Part shown: in pieces, positions 1-8,025 of the stretch
Layout: the number at the start of each line of letters is the position of its first letter
How positions within the stretch are numbered: position 1 is the stretch's first letter
From: an uncultured Oscillospiraceae bacterium
GTDB taxonomy: Bacteria > Bacillota > Clostridia > Oscillospirales > Oscillospiraceae
Assembly (NCBI GenBank): GCA_910578505.1
Contig: CAJTPV010000046.1
Coordinates: forward strand, 1-20,843
Reading direction: 5' to 3'
DNA: 20,843 nt
Made by a program: the position numbers and the translations under genes
The notes under the pieces: generated by a model
Told to the model about the DNA's origin: nothing
The model's input: the letters and a program-made list of their open reading frames with translations, nothing else
Database searches by the model: none

Positions 1-606
1 GTGGAGATGCCTTATTCTACTACCGTTATGGACACTGTGCAAATGGGGAATTATATCAAAATTACGCCCGAGACAGAGGTCAGCACAACTGGACTGGCCT
101 CTGTCTTGGGCATAACTGGACGTGCTATTCGGCAACTATCTGAAGATGGATTGCTGGAAAAAGTATCAAAAGGCAGGTTTCTCCTGTGCGATTCTGTTCA
201 GCGATACATTGCATCCAAGGCCAAGGAGACCGAGACTGAGGAAAATCTGAAACTGGAGAGGGCACGTCGCTCTGCTGATGTAACACTCAAAGCATCCAAG
301 GCCAAAATTGCCAAAATGGAGGTTGACGAACTCTCCGGCAAAATGCACCGCAGCGAAGATGTTGCTGCTATGACCGAGGACCTGATCTACACCATCCGCA
401 ATGCGCTGCTGTCCCTGCCGGGGAGACTGGCTGTAGATGTTGCAGCTGCGGAGTCTCCCGCCGAAGCATCAGAAATTATCCGTAGGGAGGTCTATGCGGT
501 CATGAATGAGCTGGCAGGATATCAGTATGACCCAAAAAAATATGAGGAACGTGTGCGGGAGCGCATGAAGTGGGAAGCAGACCGGAGTGATCCTGATGAC
601 GAGTGA
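1..606 (+). CDS. terS: Terminase small subunit, Nu1-like
   Basis: This is the DNA-recognition half of the packaging terminase; it binds the packaging site and recruits the large subunit. Residues about 28-75 look like a winged helix-turn-helix (TTGLASVLGITGRAIRQL, then a wing ending in GRFLL). A charged helical linker rich in K, E and A follows (about 75-115), then a helical region with LSLPGRLA near 137-144. This layout and the length of about 200 residues match Nu1-type subunits (lambda Nu1 is 181). The large subunit starts 11 bases before this stop. The start is uncertain: GTG at base 1 is at the window edge, in-frame ATGs at 7, 28 and 43 are alternatives, and any upstream ribosome site is cut off. 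The family call is firm; the exact N terminus is not. Confidence 0.88.
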   Translation: MEMPYSTTVMDTVQMGNYIKITPETEVSTTGLASVLGITGRAIRQLSEDGLLEKVSKGRFLLCDSVQRYIASKAKETETEENLKLERARRSADVTLKASKAKIAKMEVDELSGKMHRSEDVAAMTEDLIYTIRNALLSLPGRLAVDVAAAESPAEASEIIRREVYAVMNELAGYQYDPKKYEERVRERMKWEADRSDPDDE

Positions 607-2542
607 TTCCAATATCCGGAGACTGAATGTTGTCGTGGCAAAGGTTATGGCAGGTATGAAACCGCCGGAGGACCTTACTGTCTCCCAGTGGGCGGATAAA
701 TACCGGCGGCTTCCGCGCAGCTCGGCGGAGCCTGGACAATGGCGCACCAGCCGGACGCCGTACCTCCGGGAGCCGATGGACGCTTTTACGGATCCCAAAG
801 TGCGGCGGATTGTTATGGTAGCGTCCTCTCAGGTGGGTAAATCTGAATTTGAACTGAACTGCATTGGATATATCATCCATCAGGACCCGGGAAATATTCT
901 ATTCATCCACCCGGACATTGACAATGCTAAGAAATTTTCTCAGCTGAGAGTGGGGCCGTTGATTCAAGAGAGCCGGGTGCTACGGTCAAGGGTATCACGG
1001 GCCAAGAGTCGTGACAGCGGCAATACAATACTGCGAAAGTCCTTTCCAGGCGGTATGCTGATTATGTGTGGCTCGTTGGTCCCGGATGATCTGGCATCAA
1101 CACCCTGCCGGTATGTCTTCGGAGACGAGCGGGACCGCTGGGCGGCGTCAGCCGGGAATGAGGGTGATCCCTGGAAGCTGGCTACTGCCCGGCAGATTAC
1201 CTTTTATAACTCCAAAGCAGCTGAAGTCTCAACACCGACTATTAAGAATGTTAGCAAAATTGCACAGTCTTTTGCAGAAGGGACAATGGAGCGGTGGTGT
1301 GTGAAGTGTCCACACTGCGGTGAGTATCACGATATTCGCTTTGAGGATATCACATTTACCAAGATAGAGAAAATGGTTCAGAAGCAGCGGCAGTATGAAG
1401 TGATGGATATCTTCTATACCTGTCCGGACTGTGACTGTATCTCTACCGAGGCCCAAATCAAAAAGCAGCCGGCCAAATGGATTGCGGAGAATCCAGACGC
1501 TTATAAGCGCGGGGTCCGGTCCTTCTGGCTGAACTCCTTTGTCAGTCCATGGGCGTCATGGGAATCCTCTATTTTGGAATACGTGTATGCCCAAGGCGAT
1601 TCCAAGAGCATGCAGGTGGTCTACAATACCCGTTTCGGTGAGCTATGGGAAGACCGCGGCGAGCTGGAGGACGAAGACAGTATGCTGGCCCGCCGGGAGG
1701 TTGAGCCCTACGGTCTGCAGGAGGGCGGAACACCCATCGAACTGCCGGATGGTGTTCTGCTGCTGACAGCTGGCGTGGATACCCAAGACAACCGCATGGA
1801 ATACGAAATTGTCGGTCATGGGCACTTCAAGGAGACTTGGGGGATAGAGAAGGGTGTCGTTATGGGACGCCCGGACGATGAAAAGACCTGGGCCAAATTG
1901 GACGAGGTCATATTTGACCGCGTTTTCCATTTTGCAGACGGCCTGGGCCTGCGTGTATCGCTGACCTTCGTGGATCAGGGTGGACATTTCTCCGGAGAGG
2001 TCCGGCAGGCTTGCCATGACAGAATAGACAAAAGGGTATTTGCGATCATGGGCTCTACCAAACACGACGCGCCCTACACCAGAGAGCCGAGGGAGCAAAA
2101 GATCATGATACATGAGCGGTACGTTGGGACATGCTGGATGTATGAGATCGGCGTGGATGCCGGCAAACAGAGAATAATGGACAATCTGAAAGTGAAGACA
2201 CCAGGGCGGAATTACTGCCATTTCCCTAAGCGTGACGATTACGGCCCTGGCTATTTTGCAGGGCTTCTCTCGGAAAAACTGGAGTACGATGTGAGCAAAA
2301 AGCAGCCCTGGGTGTGGAAAAAAATTCCCGGCCACGAACGGAATGAAGCTCTGGACTGCAGAAACTATGCGCTGGCGGCCTTCAATGCCCTGCCGAAAGA
2401 TTTGGACGCTATAGACCGGCAGCTGAAAGCGGCGCGGGGACAGCGTCAAGCAGAGGCGGCAGCATTGGAAACGGCCCCCAGCCCACGTATACAGCGCAAA
2501 CGGTCCGGCTCTGTTCTGGAAAGATATTATGACGATTGGTGA
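596..2542 (+). CDS. terL: Terminase large subunit, lambda gpA family
   Basis: Packaging motor and nuclease (648 residues; lambda gpA is 641). It uses ATP to pump DNA into the prohead and cuts concatemers. Visible are a Walker A-like loop ASSQVGKS (76-83), a Walker B segment YVFGDE (173-178) and two CxxC pairs suggesting a zinc ribbon (C238/C241 and C276/C279). The nuclease region has the family acids in AGVDTQ (D395), FVDQGG (D460) and NEALDCRNYA (D587). The ATG at 596 is preferred over an in-frame GTG at 587 because GGAG at 584-587 lies 8 bases upstream of it. The start overlaps the small-subunit stop, so the two are probably translationally coupled. The last 40 residues are basic and variable, where family members contact the portal. 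Nothing looks broken. Confidence 0.96.
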   Translation: MTSDSNIRRLNVVVAKVMAGMKPPEDLTVSQWADKYRRLPRSSAEPGQWRTSRTPYLREPMDAFTDPKVRRIVMVASSQVGKSEFELNCIGYIIHQDPGNILFIHPDIDNAKKFSQLRVGPLIQESRVLRSRVSRAKSRDSGNTILRKSFPGGMLIMCGSLVPDDLASTPCRYVFGDERDRWAASAGNEGDPWKLATARQITFYNSKAAEVSTPTIKNVSKIAQSFAEGTMERWCVKCPHCGEYHDIRFEDITFTKIEKMVQKQRQYEVMDIFYTCPDCDCISTEAQIKKQPAKWIAENPDAYKRGVRSFWLNSFVSPWASWESSILEYVYAQGDSKSMQVVYNTRFGELWEDRGELEDEDSMLARREVEPYGLQEGGTPIELPDGVLLLTAGVDTQDNRMEYEIVGHGHFKETWGIEKGVVMGRPDDEKTWAKLDEVIFDRVFHFADGLGLRVSLTFVDQGGHFSGEVRQACHDRIDKRVFAIMGSTKHDAPYTREPREQKIMIHERYVGTCWMYEIGVDAGKQRIMDNLKVKTPGRNYCHFPKRDDYGPGYFAGLLSEKLEYDVSKKQPWVWKKIPGHERNEALDCRNYALAAFNALPKDLDAIDRQLKAARGQRQAEAAALETAPSPRIQRKRSGSVLERYYDDW

Positions 2543-2552
2543 GGTGGTTCCT

Positions 2553-2810
2553 ATGGCAAGCGCAGTAGAATTAAGAGCGCGTCTGGACTTCTGGCAAAAA
2601 GCCCTTGAACAGCTCCGGACAGCCTATTTGAAGCTGCTGGACGGCGGGGTGAAGTCTTATCGCCTTGAAGACCGGGAATTGACCCACTTTGATCTCCCGA
2701 AGCTCCAGGACGAAATTGAGGCGGCGGAGAAAAAAGTGGATGAGCTGACGGCTCTGTTGGAAGGCCAGCAGCCACGGCGGGCCTGGGGGGTTATCCCCCG
2801 TGATTGGTAA
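2553..2810 (+). CDS. Small gpW-position protein, DUF6148-like
   Basis: An 85-residue, mostly helical charged protein. The pattern is an N-terminal helix (ELRARLDFWQKALEQL), a short central hairpin-like stretch around GGVKSYRLEDRELTHFDL, a second helix and the basic tail VIPRDW. That layout and ending match my recollection of the DUF6148 family found between terminase and portal. It also resembles lambda gpW (68 residues), the head-tail joining protein in the same slot. Role inferred: a connector component added after packaging. ATG 2553 is chosen over the in-frame ATG at 2529 because GAGGTGG at 2541-2547 sits 5 bases before it. The position is convincing; the biochemical role is inference. 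Confidence 0.7.
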   Translation: MASAVELRARLDFWQKALEQLRTAYLKLLDGGVKSYRLEDRELTHFDLPKLQDEIEAAEKKVDELTALLEGQQPRRAWGVIPRDW

Positions 2811-2824
2811 AGGAGGAAAAAACG

Positions 2825-3106
2825 ATGAGTGTGTTCGTACCACCGACACCACCGCGCATTTCACGGGATGGATGGGAAGAAACCCTGTTGCAGTTTGTGG
2901 AGAGACTTGTGGGTGGAAGTGTGTCTGAATTGGATGCAAAGTTGCTATTGGCACTTGCGACCGACCGCGAGCAAAGATACGTTTTAATCCAATATGTGTA
3001 TAATTTGTTAAGGAAAGAGCTATCCGATTTAGATATTGACCTGCTTTTTATGCTCGCAGAACATGTTGAAAATGACAGAAAGGGCGCTGACAATGTATCT
3101 GGATGA
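2825..3106 (+). CDS. Unknown small acidic helical protein
   Basis: A 93-residue protein I do not recognise. It opens with a proline-rich stretch (MSVFVPPTPPRIS), followed by helices rich in L, E and D. No cysteine, signal peptide, membrane segment or catalytic motif is visible. The start is clear: AGGAGG at 2811-2816 lies 8 bases before ATG 2825. Base composition is visibly more AT-rich than the terminase, protease and capsid genes, especially 2990-3080, suggesting later acquisition. The portal start overlaps its end by 14 bases, so it is embedded in the packaging operon rather than separately controlled. It could be a connector or portal helper, or an unrelated cargo gene; nothing in the sequence decides. 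Confidence 0.65.
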   Translation: MSVFVPPTPPRISRDGWEETLLQFVERLVGGSVSELDAKLLLALATDREQRYVLIQYVYNLLRKELSDLDIDLLFMLAEHVENDRKGADNVSG

Positions 3107-4718
3107 TCGTATAAAACTATATCTACCGGACAGTGTCCGCCCCAAAGCCAGTGGCTATTCTGAGGCTGGGGCCAGTCTAACGCGACGGGCGACAAAAGGT
3201 TTCACGCCTCGCAGTGGTCCCCCCAATGAGGATATCAACTGGAACAATTCGACACTGCGGCAGCGGGGCCGGATGCTCTATATGTCCGCACCGCTGGCAA
3301 CATCAGCGGTGAACACGAACCGGACAAAGGTGATTGGTGTCGGTCTGACGCTGAAAAGTATCATCAACCGGGAGGTGCTGGGCCTCTCTCCGGAAGCAGC
3401 GAAGGATTGGCAGCGAAAAACGGAGGCTGAATTCCACCTTTGGGCGGATCACAAGCAGAGCTGTGACGCGATTGGTATGAACAATTTTGACGCGCTCCAA
3501 CAGCTGGCCCTTGTGTCGTGGCTGATGTCAGGTGATGTGTTTCCTATCTTTAAGCGGTATAAGCCCACGCCCACCAGTCCCTACTCGCTGCGGATTCACA
3601 TGGTAGAGGCGGACCGGATCAGTACCCCCAACCACATGGGTGGGCGAACCGGATTTATCAGCATTACTGACGGTGAAAATCCGGAGAACGGCAACCGGAT
3701 TTTTGACGGCGTAGAGGTAGACAGCAACGGCATGGTGGTTGCCTACCATGTGTGCAATAGCTATCCCTGGCAGTTCATCCGGGAACCACAGGAGTGGACG
3801 CGGGTAGAGGCGTATGGCCCGAAGACCGGCTTGCCCAACATCCTCCATGTCATGAACAGTGAGCGGTGCGACCAATACCGGGGCATCACCTATCTGGCCC
3901 AAGTTATTGAGCCCCTTCTACAGCTGCGCCGCTACACGGAATCCGAACTGATGGCAGCGCTCATTCAGAGCTTTTTCACTGCTTGGATTGTCACCAAGAC
4001 AGACCCCAGTAAAAATCCATTAAACGAGGTTGGCGCAGGTGGTATTGTCGGCATCCCCAAGACAAATCCAAGGGCGGATAACATCTCTGATGATAAAAAT
4101 GAGTATGAGATGGGGCCGGGCATTGTTACTCACCTCCAGGAAGGGGAAAGCATTGAATTTGGCAATCCCAATATTCCCACTGCAGGATTTGATGTCTTCG
4201 TCAAAACTTTCTGCAAATTGATCGGCGCGGGCTTGGGGATTCCCTACGATGTGCTGATTAAAGAATACAATTCCTCCTATTCGTCCGCGCGCGCCGCGCT
4301 GCTGGACGCATGGGAGGATTTTCGTATGCGACGGAAGTGGTTTGTGGACGACTTCTGCCAGCCCACCTATGAAGTCTGGCTGGCGGAGGCGGTGGCCCGG
4401 GGCCGCGTCAAGGCCCCCGGATTTTTTGGGGACCCGCTTATCCGGGCGGCGTGGTGCGGGGCACGGTGGATCGGGCCTGTCCAGGGTAGCCTTGACCCGT
4501 TGAAGGAGGCAAAGGCGGCTGTGCTTCAGATCCAGCACGCACTTAAGACTCACGAACAGGTCACCCGGGAAACCGGCGGCGGTGACTGGGACGAGAACGT
4601 GGAGCAGCTGACGGCGGAGAACGCGAAGCTGGCCGCCGCCGGCGGCGGGGGAATCCGCATGGAGGTTGACCCCAACGAGAAAGACGATGAAGGAGAAGGA
4701 GGCGGCGAAAATGTCTAA
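3093..4718 (+). CDS. Portal protein, lambda gpB family
   Basis: Forms the ring at one capsid vertex through which DNA is packaged and ejected, and on which head assembly starts. The length (541 residues; lambda gpB is 533) and sequence fit the lambda-type portal family: an early NWNNSTLRQRGRMLYM segment, VIGVGLTLKS, a WLMSGDVFPIFKRY strand region, HVMNSERCDQYRGITYL, and GLGIPYDVLIKEYNSSYSSA before the basic RMRRKWF helix. The C terminus is glycine- and acid-rich. ATG 3093 is preferred because AAAGGG about 9 bases upstream precedes it and the protein then opens like relatives (MYLDDRIKLYLPD). In-frame starts at 3063, 3072 and TTG 3036 are alternatives. It overlaps the next gene by 8 bases. Confidence 0.94.
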   Translation: MYLDDRIKLYLPDSVRPKASGYSEAGASLTRRATKGFTPRSGPPNEDINWNNSTLRQRGRMLYMSAPLATSAVNTNRTKVIGVGLTLKSIINREVLGLSPEAAKDWQRKTEAEFHLWADHKQSCDAIGMNNFDALQQLALVSWLMSGDVFPIFKRYKPTPTSPYSLRIHMVEADRISTPNHMGGRTGFISITDGENPENGNRIFDGVEVDSNGMVVAYHVCNSYPWQFIREPQEWTRVEAYGPKTGLPNILHVMNSERCDQYRGITYLAQVIEPLLQLRRYTESELMAALIQSFFTAWIVTKTDPSKNPLNEVGAGGIVGIPKTNPRADNISDDKNEYEMGPGIVTHLQEGESIEFGNPNIPTAGFDVFVKTFCKLIGAGLGIPYDVLIKEYNSSYSSARAALLDAWEDFRMRRKWFVDDFCQPTYEVWLAEAVARGRVKAPGFFGDPLIRAAWCGARWIGPVQGSLDPLKEAKAAVLQIQHALKTHEQVTRETGGGDWDENVEQLTAENAKLAAAGGGGIRMEVDPNEKDDEGEGGGENV

Positions 4719-6036
4719 CCCATTCAAAACGCCCTTTGGCCGTGGCGGGCCTGCGGCCAAAACGGTCAGTATCAACCGGGGGCCCTATGTCATGGAAATG
4801 GCGGACGGCGAGAACGCGGAGCTGACCATGTACGGGGAGATCGTGGAGTGCCAGCCTGTGGACTGGTGGACGGGAGAACCTATTGAGGGAAGCTACATCA
4901 TTCAGTCCGAGTTTCTGGAGGACTTGAAAGCCCTGGCTGGTGCCAAGACCTTGACAATCCGCATGAACAGTGTCGGCGGCGACGCGGGCGTGTCCATCCT
5001 GATTCACAACCTGCTCCGGGAGCTGGCTAACCAGGGGATGGCGCTGACCTGCATTGTGGATGGCGTGGCTATGTCCGGCGGCTCTCTTATCATGAGCGCC
5101 TGTGACACGGTGGTGGTCAACCCGGCCAGCATGGTCATGATTCACAAGTGCTGGAGCTCCCTGTGGGGTGGCTACAATGCGGATGAATTGAAGGAACTGG
5201 CGGCGAAGAATGAAGCCTGGGACAAAGCCCAGGTGTCCATCTACAAGCGCAAGTGCGGCCTGTCCGATATGGTGATCTCCAATATGATGGCAAAGACCAC
5301 CTATATGACCGGAACAGAGGCGGTGGAAAAGGGCTTTGCGGACAAACTCCTAGAGGATGCCGCCCCCTTGGACATTGCCGCCAGCGCCGATGGGCGCAGT
5401 TTATTCGTGCGCGGCCGGCAGTTCCATCTCACCCCGGGGATGTTTGCCCCGGAATCTATCCCTACGGTCACACCCGGGGCAGCGACCCCGGTTGAGGCAA
5501 ATACAAATCAGCCGGCGCAGGCCGGCGATGAAGGAGGAAAGACCATGGCAAAAAATCTGGAAGAGCTCCGGGCTGAGAACCCGGAGCTGGCGGAGGCGAT
5601 TATGGCCGAAGCCAAAGCTGCCGTGTCCGCATCCGGCGCACCGGCTACGCCTGCGGTGCCCCCGGCGGCTCCCGCTGCGCAGGACCCTGTCCCCGACCGG
5701 GTCAAGGAGGAGCGCCAGCGCCTCCAGGAGATTGACGCGCTGGCGGGCCTGTATGATGCGGAGACCATCCAGGCCGCGAAGTACGGCGAGAACGCCTGCA
5801 CCGCTCAGGAGATGGCCTACCGCGCCGCCCAGAAAGCGGCCCAGCAGGGCGGGACATTCCTGGCCGCATTGGAGGCGGACACTGCTGCTTCCGGTGTCCA
5901 GAATGTGGGCGCGGCCAACGGCGTGGGCGGTGACGGCGCTGGTGGTACCGGCGGCCCGGACAGCCCCCAGGCGGTGGTGGCGCAGGCCCAGGCGGACGCC
6001 AAGGCGTACAACGAGCGGAAGAAGGAGGTACGGTAA
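4711..6036 (+). CDS. Head maturation protease fused to scaffold
   Basis: A 441-residue protein with the architecture of lambda gpC (439): an N-terminal ClpP/S49-type serine protease and a C-terminal scaffold. Fold landmarks are RMNSVGGDAG (84-93), the nucleophile segment DGVAMSGGS with Ser122, MVMIHKCW with His145, and the acid in GFADKL (Asp211), a complete Ser-His-Asp triad. After a proline and threonine-rich linker (about 245-275), the C-terminal 163 residues are helical, charged and alanine-rich, with a Gly-rich stretch near the end. It processes head proteins during prohead maturation. ATG 4711 is fixed by AAGGAGG at 4696-4702, 8 bases upstream. The scaffold part can also be made alone from an internal start at 5545 (see the nested entry). 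Confidence 0.93.
   Translation: MSNPFKTPFGRGGPAAKTVSINRGPYVMEMADGENAELTMYGEIVECQPVDWWTGEPIEGSYIIQSEFLEDLKALAGAKTLTIRMNSVGGDAGVSILIHNLLRELANQGMALTCIVDGVAMSGGSLIMSACDTVVVNPASMVMIHKCWSSLWGGYNADELKELAAKNEAWDKAQVSIYKRKCGLSDMVISNMMAKTTYMTGTEAVEKGFADKLLEDAAPLDIAASADGRSLFVRGRQFHLTPGMFAPESIPTVTPGAATPVEANTNQPAQAGDEGGKTMAKNLEELRAENPELAEAIMAEAKAAVSASGAPATPAVPPAAPAAQDPVPDRVKEERQRLQEIDALAGLYDAETIQAAKYGENACTAQEMAYRAAQKAAQQGGTFLAALEADTAASGVQNVGAANGVGGDGAGGTGGPDSPQAVVAQAQADAKAYNERKKEVR
5531..5547 (+). promoter_or_regulatory. Internal ribosome site for scaffold
   Basis: AAGGAGG at 5531-5537 lies 7 bases before ATG 5545 inside the protease gene. In the protease frame these bases encode a linker, so the purine run is not demanded by a conserved domain. 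It supports independent initiation of the nested scaffold. Confidence 0.82.
5545..6036 (+). CDS. Nested scaffold protein, Nu3-like
   Basis: An in-frame internal gene sharing the stop of the protease gene. It would give a free 163-residue scaffold starting MAKNLEELRAENPELAEA. The start is Met279 of the protease and is preceded by AAGGAGG at 5531-5537, as good as any ribosome site in the window, with a 7-base spacer. Lambda gpC/Nu3 uses this same arrangement: excess scaffold made from an internal start directs shell curvature and is then removed. The protein has an N-terminal charged helix, a Pro/Ala linker (about 30-50), a coiled-coil-like KEERQRLQEIDAL section, and a Gly-rich part before a basic C-terminal helix (AYNERKKEVR) likely to bind capsid protein. 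The expression is inference; the signal is seen directly. Confidence 0.8.
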   Translation: MAKNLEELRAENPELAEAIMAEAKAAVSASGAPATPAVPPAAPAAQDPVPDRVKEERQRLQEIDALAGLYDAETIQAAKYGENACTAQEMAYRAAQKAAQQGGTFLAALEADTAASGVQNVGAANGVGGDGAGGTGGPDSPQAVVAQAQADAKAYNERKKEVR

Positions 6037-6037
6037 G

Positions 6038-6403
6038 ATGAAAGAGCTGGTTAAAAAGGTAGGCGAACGCGGTCAGGACAATCTGATCGCGGGACTGTTT
6101 CCCCGTGCGTTGACTGTCCCGGTCAGCATTGCCGCCGGTGCTGGTGAGCTGGCCCGTGGCACGGTCCTGTCCCGCAAGGAGGACGGCACCTGTGAGGTCA
6201 TGGCGACTGGCGGCACTCCCGCCTATGTCCTGGCTGACCCCGTGGACGCCTCCGGCACGGAGGCGGTGGCGGCCGTCGCCTACCGCAGCGGGAACTTCAA
6301 CCCCGATGCGGTGACCGTCGCGGAGGGCTATACCCTGACTGCGGCGGACAAGGACACCCTGCGCAAGTACGACATCATCTTCACCCGGGTGCTGCCGGAG
6401 TAA
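6038..6403 (+). CDS. Head decoration protein, gpD-like
   Basis: A 121-residue protein directly before the major capsid gene, the place and size of lambda gpD (110). Such proteins bind as trimers on the expanded shell and stabilise it against packaged DNA pressure. Sequence support: the sandwich-like core GELARGTVLSRKEDGTCEVM, then YVLADPVDAS, and the C-terminal signature FNPDAVTVAEGYTLTAAD, which fits this family. ATG 6038 follows the scaffold stop by one base and has AAGGAGG at 6022-6028. The N-terminal 20 residues are charged and probably flexible. The capsid gene follows after 13 bases with its own strong site, so both abundant shell proteins can be translated efficiently. Confidence 0.86.
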   Translation: MKELVKKVGERGQDNLIAGLFPRALTVPVSIAAGAGELARGTVLSRKEDGTCEVMATGGTPAYVLADPVDASGTEAVAAVAYRSGNFNPDAVTVAEGYTLTAADKDTLRKYDIIFTRVLPE

Positions 6404-6416
6404 GGAGGACAACGAA

Positions 6417-7496
6417 ATGAATATCTACGACACCCTGTATATGCTGGCGGCGATTGAGATTTTGACCCCCGAGCCCACCTTCTTTAAGCGCCGCTATTTC
6501 CCCACCGATCTGGCGCTGGATGTGTTCGGCACGTCCAAGGTCCTGGCTGACTACAAGGAGGGCAACCGCAAGGCCGCGCCCTTTGTGCTGCCCCGCGTTG
6601 ACGCGCTTCCTGTTGGCCGCGGCGGGTTTAGCACCTTTGAGCTGGAGCCTGGCAACATCGCCATTTCTAAGCTCCTGACCATCGACCAGCTGCACCAGCG
6701 CGGCTTCGGCGAGAGCATTCTGAGCAATGTAACTCCCGAGCAGCGGGCGCGGCAGTTGCTCATGGGCGACCTGAGCGACTTGTCTGCCCGGATTTCCCGC
6801 TGGGAGGAATGGCTGGCCTGTGAGACAATGCTGAAAAACGGCTGCATCATGCGCCACCAGACCAGTGACCCCAACATCTACGAGGACATCCCGAGCAAGT
6901 TCTATGATGGCACCAACAACCCGGCCAAGTTCACTCCCGCCGCCAAGTGGACCCACGGCAAGGATGAACGCACCCCCGGCAACTGGTACTGGGACGTGAT
7001 CCAAATGGTCAAGATGCTCACTCAGCGGGGCAGGGCCGCCACCGATCTGGTGGTGTCCAACGACGTGGGCAACTTCTTGATGGAGGACCCCTGGATTCAG
7101 TACATGATGGATAACCGCCGGGCGGACTACGGCGCCATCAATCCCCAGGAGCTGACGCCCTATGTCACCAGTCTGGGCCGGTTCAACTTCGGCGGCCGCA
7201 AGCTGGAGATCTTCGTCAACGACGGCACCTTCCAGGACGAGACCGGAGCGGAGACTCCCTTCCTGGCCAGCGGAAGCGCCATTGTCACCGCCCCCGACTG
7301 CGGCAAGGGGCTGTACGGCGCGGTCACTCAGAAGGAGATGGACAACCAGTGGCACACCCACGCCGGGACCCGTGTGCCCAACTATCTGTCCACTGTCAAG
7401 CCGCCCGTGGATGAAACGACAGTCTCCTGCCGGCCGCTGTTTGTGCCCAAGACCATCAACCCCTGGACATCGGCAGAAAATGTTCTCGCTGACTAA
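6417..7496 (+). CDS. Major capsid protein, lambda gpE family
   Basis: The main shell subunit (359 residues; lambda gpE is 341), of the HK97 fold. Family features include FFKRRYFPTDLALDVFGTSK near the N terminus, KAAPFVLPRVDALP, the region with NVTPEQRARQLLMGDLSDL and WEEWLACETMLKNG, and LVVSNDVGNFLMEDPWIQ. The C terminus is DETTVSCRPLFVPKTIN. There is no long N-terminal delta domain, consistent with a separate scaffold. ATG 6417 has AAGGAGG at 6402-6408 overlapping the stop of the decoration gene. Codon use is strongly GC-ending, like the protease, decoration and sheath genes and unlike the small genes downstream. Confidence 0.95.
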   Translation: MNIYDTLYMLAAIEILTPEPTFFKRRYFPTDLALDVFGTSKVLADYKEGNRKAAPFVLPRVDALPVGRGGFSTFELEPGNIAISKLLTIDQLHQRGFGESILSNVTPEQRARQLLMGDLSDLSARISRWEEWLACETMLKNGCIMRHQTSDPNIYEDIPSKFYDGTNNPAKFTPAAKWTHGKDERTPGNWYWDVIQMVKMLTQRGRAATDLVVSNDVGNFLMEDPWIQYMMDNRRADYGAINPQELTPYVTSLGRFNFGGRKLEIFVNDGTFQDETGAETPFLASGSAIVTAPDCGKGLYGAVTQKEMDNQWHTHAGTRVPNYLSTVKPPVDETTVSCRPLFVPKTINPWTSAENVLAD

Positions 7497-7518
7497 CCAG
7501 GAGAGAAAGGAGTACGGC

Positions 7519-8025
7519 ATGATTAGAATTATCTGCGGCACCTGCGGAACGTCCAAGGGCTACAAGACCGCCGCCGATGGGGAACTCACGCTTCCCGCCG
7601 CCGAGGAACGGCGGCTTGTCGTCCGTGGCGTAGCAGAATATGTGACAATGCCTATTATTGGTCCTGCCAACGCCCCTGGTAGCCCCGTGGCCGGCTTTGA
7701 GGACAGCGAGGTATATATCAACCCGTCCAGCGATGCCCCGCCTGCGGAGAGGCTGGAAAACGGCGGGAGCGATATTCCAGGCGGGACCCTGCCGGGTTCC
7801 GCCGCGGGGGTAGACATTATTGACGGCCATTTTGATTGGGAGAGTCTGATGCAGTTGACCCGCCAGCAGATGGAGAAACTGGCCGCAGACATGAGCGTGG
7901 ATGTCAGCCGGTGCAAGAACAAGGGCGACATTGCCGGTCTGCTGGTTGAAGTTGATGTTGCAATTCCGGTGGAGGCTGGCGGCGAGGCCCCGCCCATGCT
8001 GGGAGTGGAGGCCCCGGTGGTATGA
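7519..8025 (+). CDS. FI-position head protein with HeH-like end
   Basis: A 168-residue protein just after the capsid gene, the slot of lambda FI, which links packaging terminase and prohead. Three parts are visible. Residues 1-45 carry a single CGTC pair and the segment GELTLPAAEERRLVVRGVAEYV, which resembles the capsid-proximal end of FI-type proteins. Residues 46-105 are a Pro/Gly-rich linker. Residues 106-143 (DWESLMQLTRQQMEKLAADM and following) look like a small helix-extended-helix or SAP-like DNA-binding motif, ending in a Gly/Pro tail. AAAGGAG at 7506-7512 fixes ATG 7519. The next gene starts in ATGA overlap with this stop. The role in packaging or head completion is inferred from position. 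Confidence 0.6.
   Translation: MIRIICGTCGTSKGYKTAADGELTLPAAEERRLVVRGVAEYVTMPIIGPANAPGSPVAGFEDSEVYINPSSDAPPAERLENGGSDIPGGTLPGSAAGVDIIDGHFDWESLMQLTRQQMEKLAADMSVDVSRCKNKGDIAGLLVEVDVAIPVEAGGEAPPMLGVEAPVV

Noticed and set aside
4632..4655. A GCC/GGC-rich palindromic-looking patch at the portal C terminus
   Set aside because: It is explained by Ala/Gly codons in the portal tail and has no T run or position suggesting a terminator.
4020..4775. A 251-codon minus-strand frame over the portal
   Set aside because: No initiation signal or domain, and it runs against a well-supported portal gene.
5357..6037. A long plus-strand frame upstream of and in phase with the decoration gene
   Set aside because: It is Arg/Pro-rich out-of-frame reading of the protease and scaffold gene; ATG 6038 with AAGGAGG gives the real start.
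6381..7556. A 391-codon minus-strand frame over the capsid gene
   Set aside because: It is a mirror of the capsid codon pattern with His, Val, Leu and Gly bias and no independent signals.
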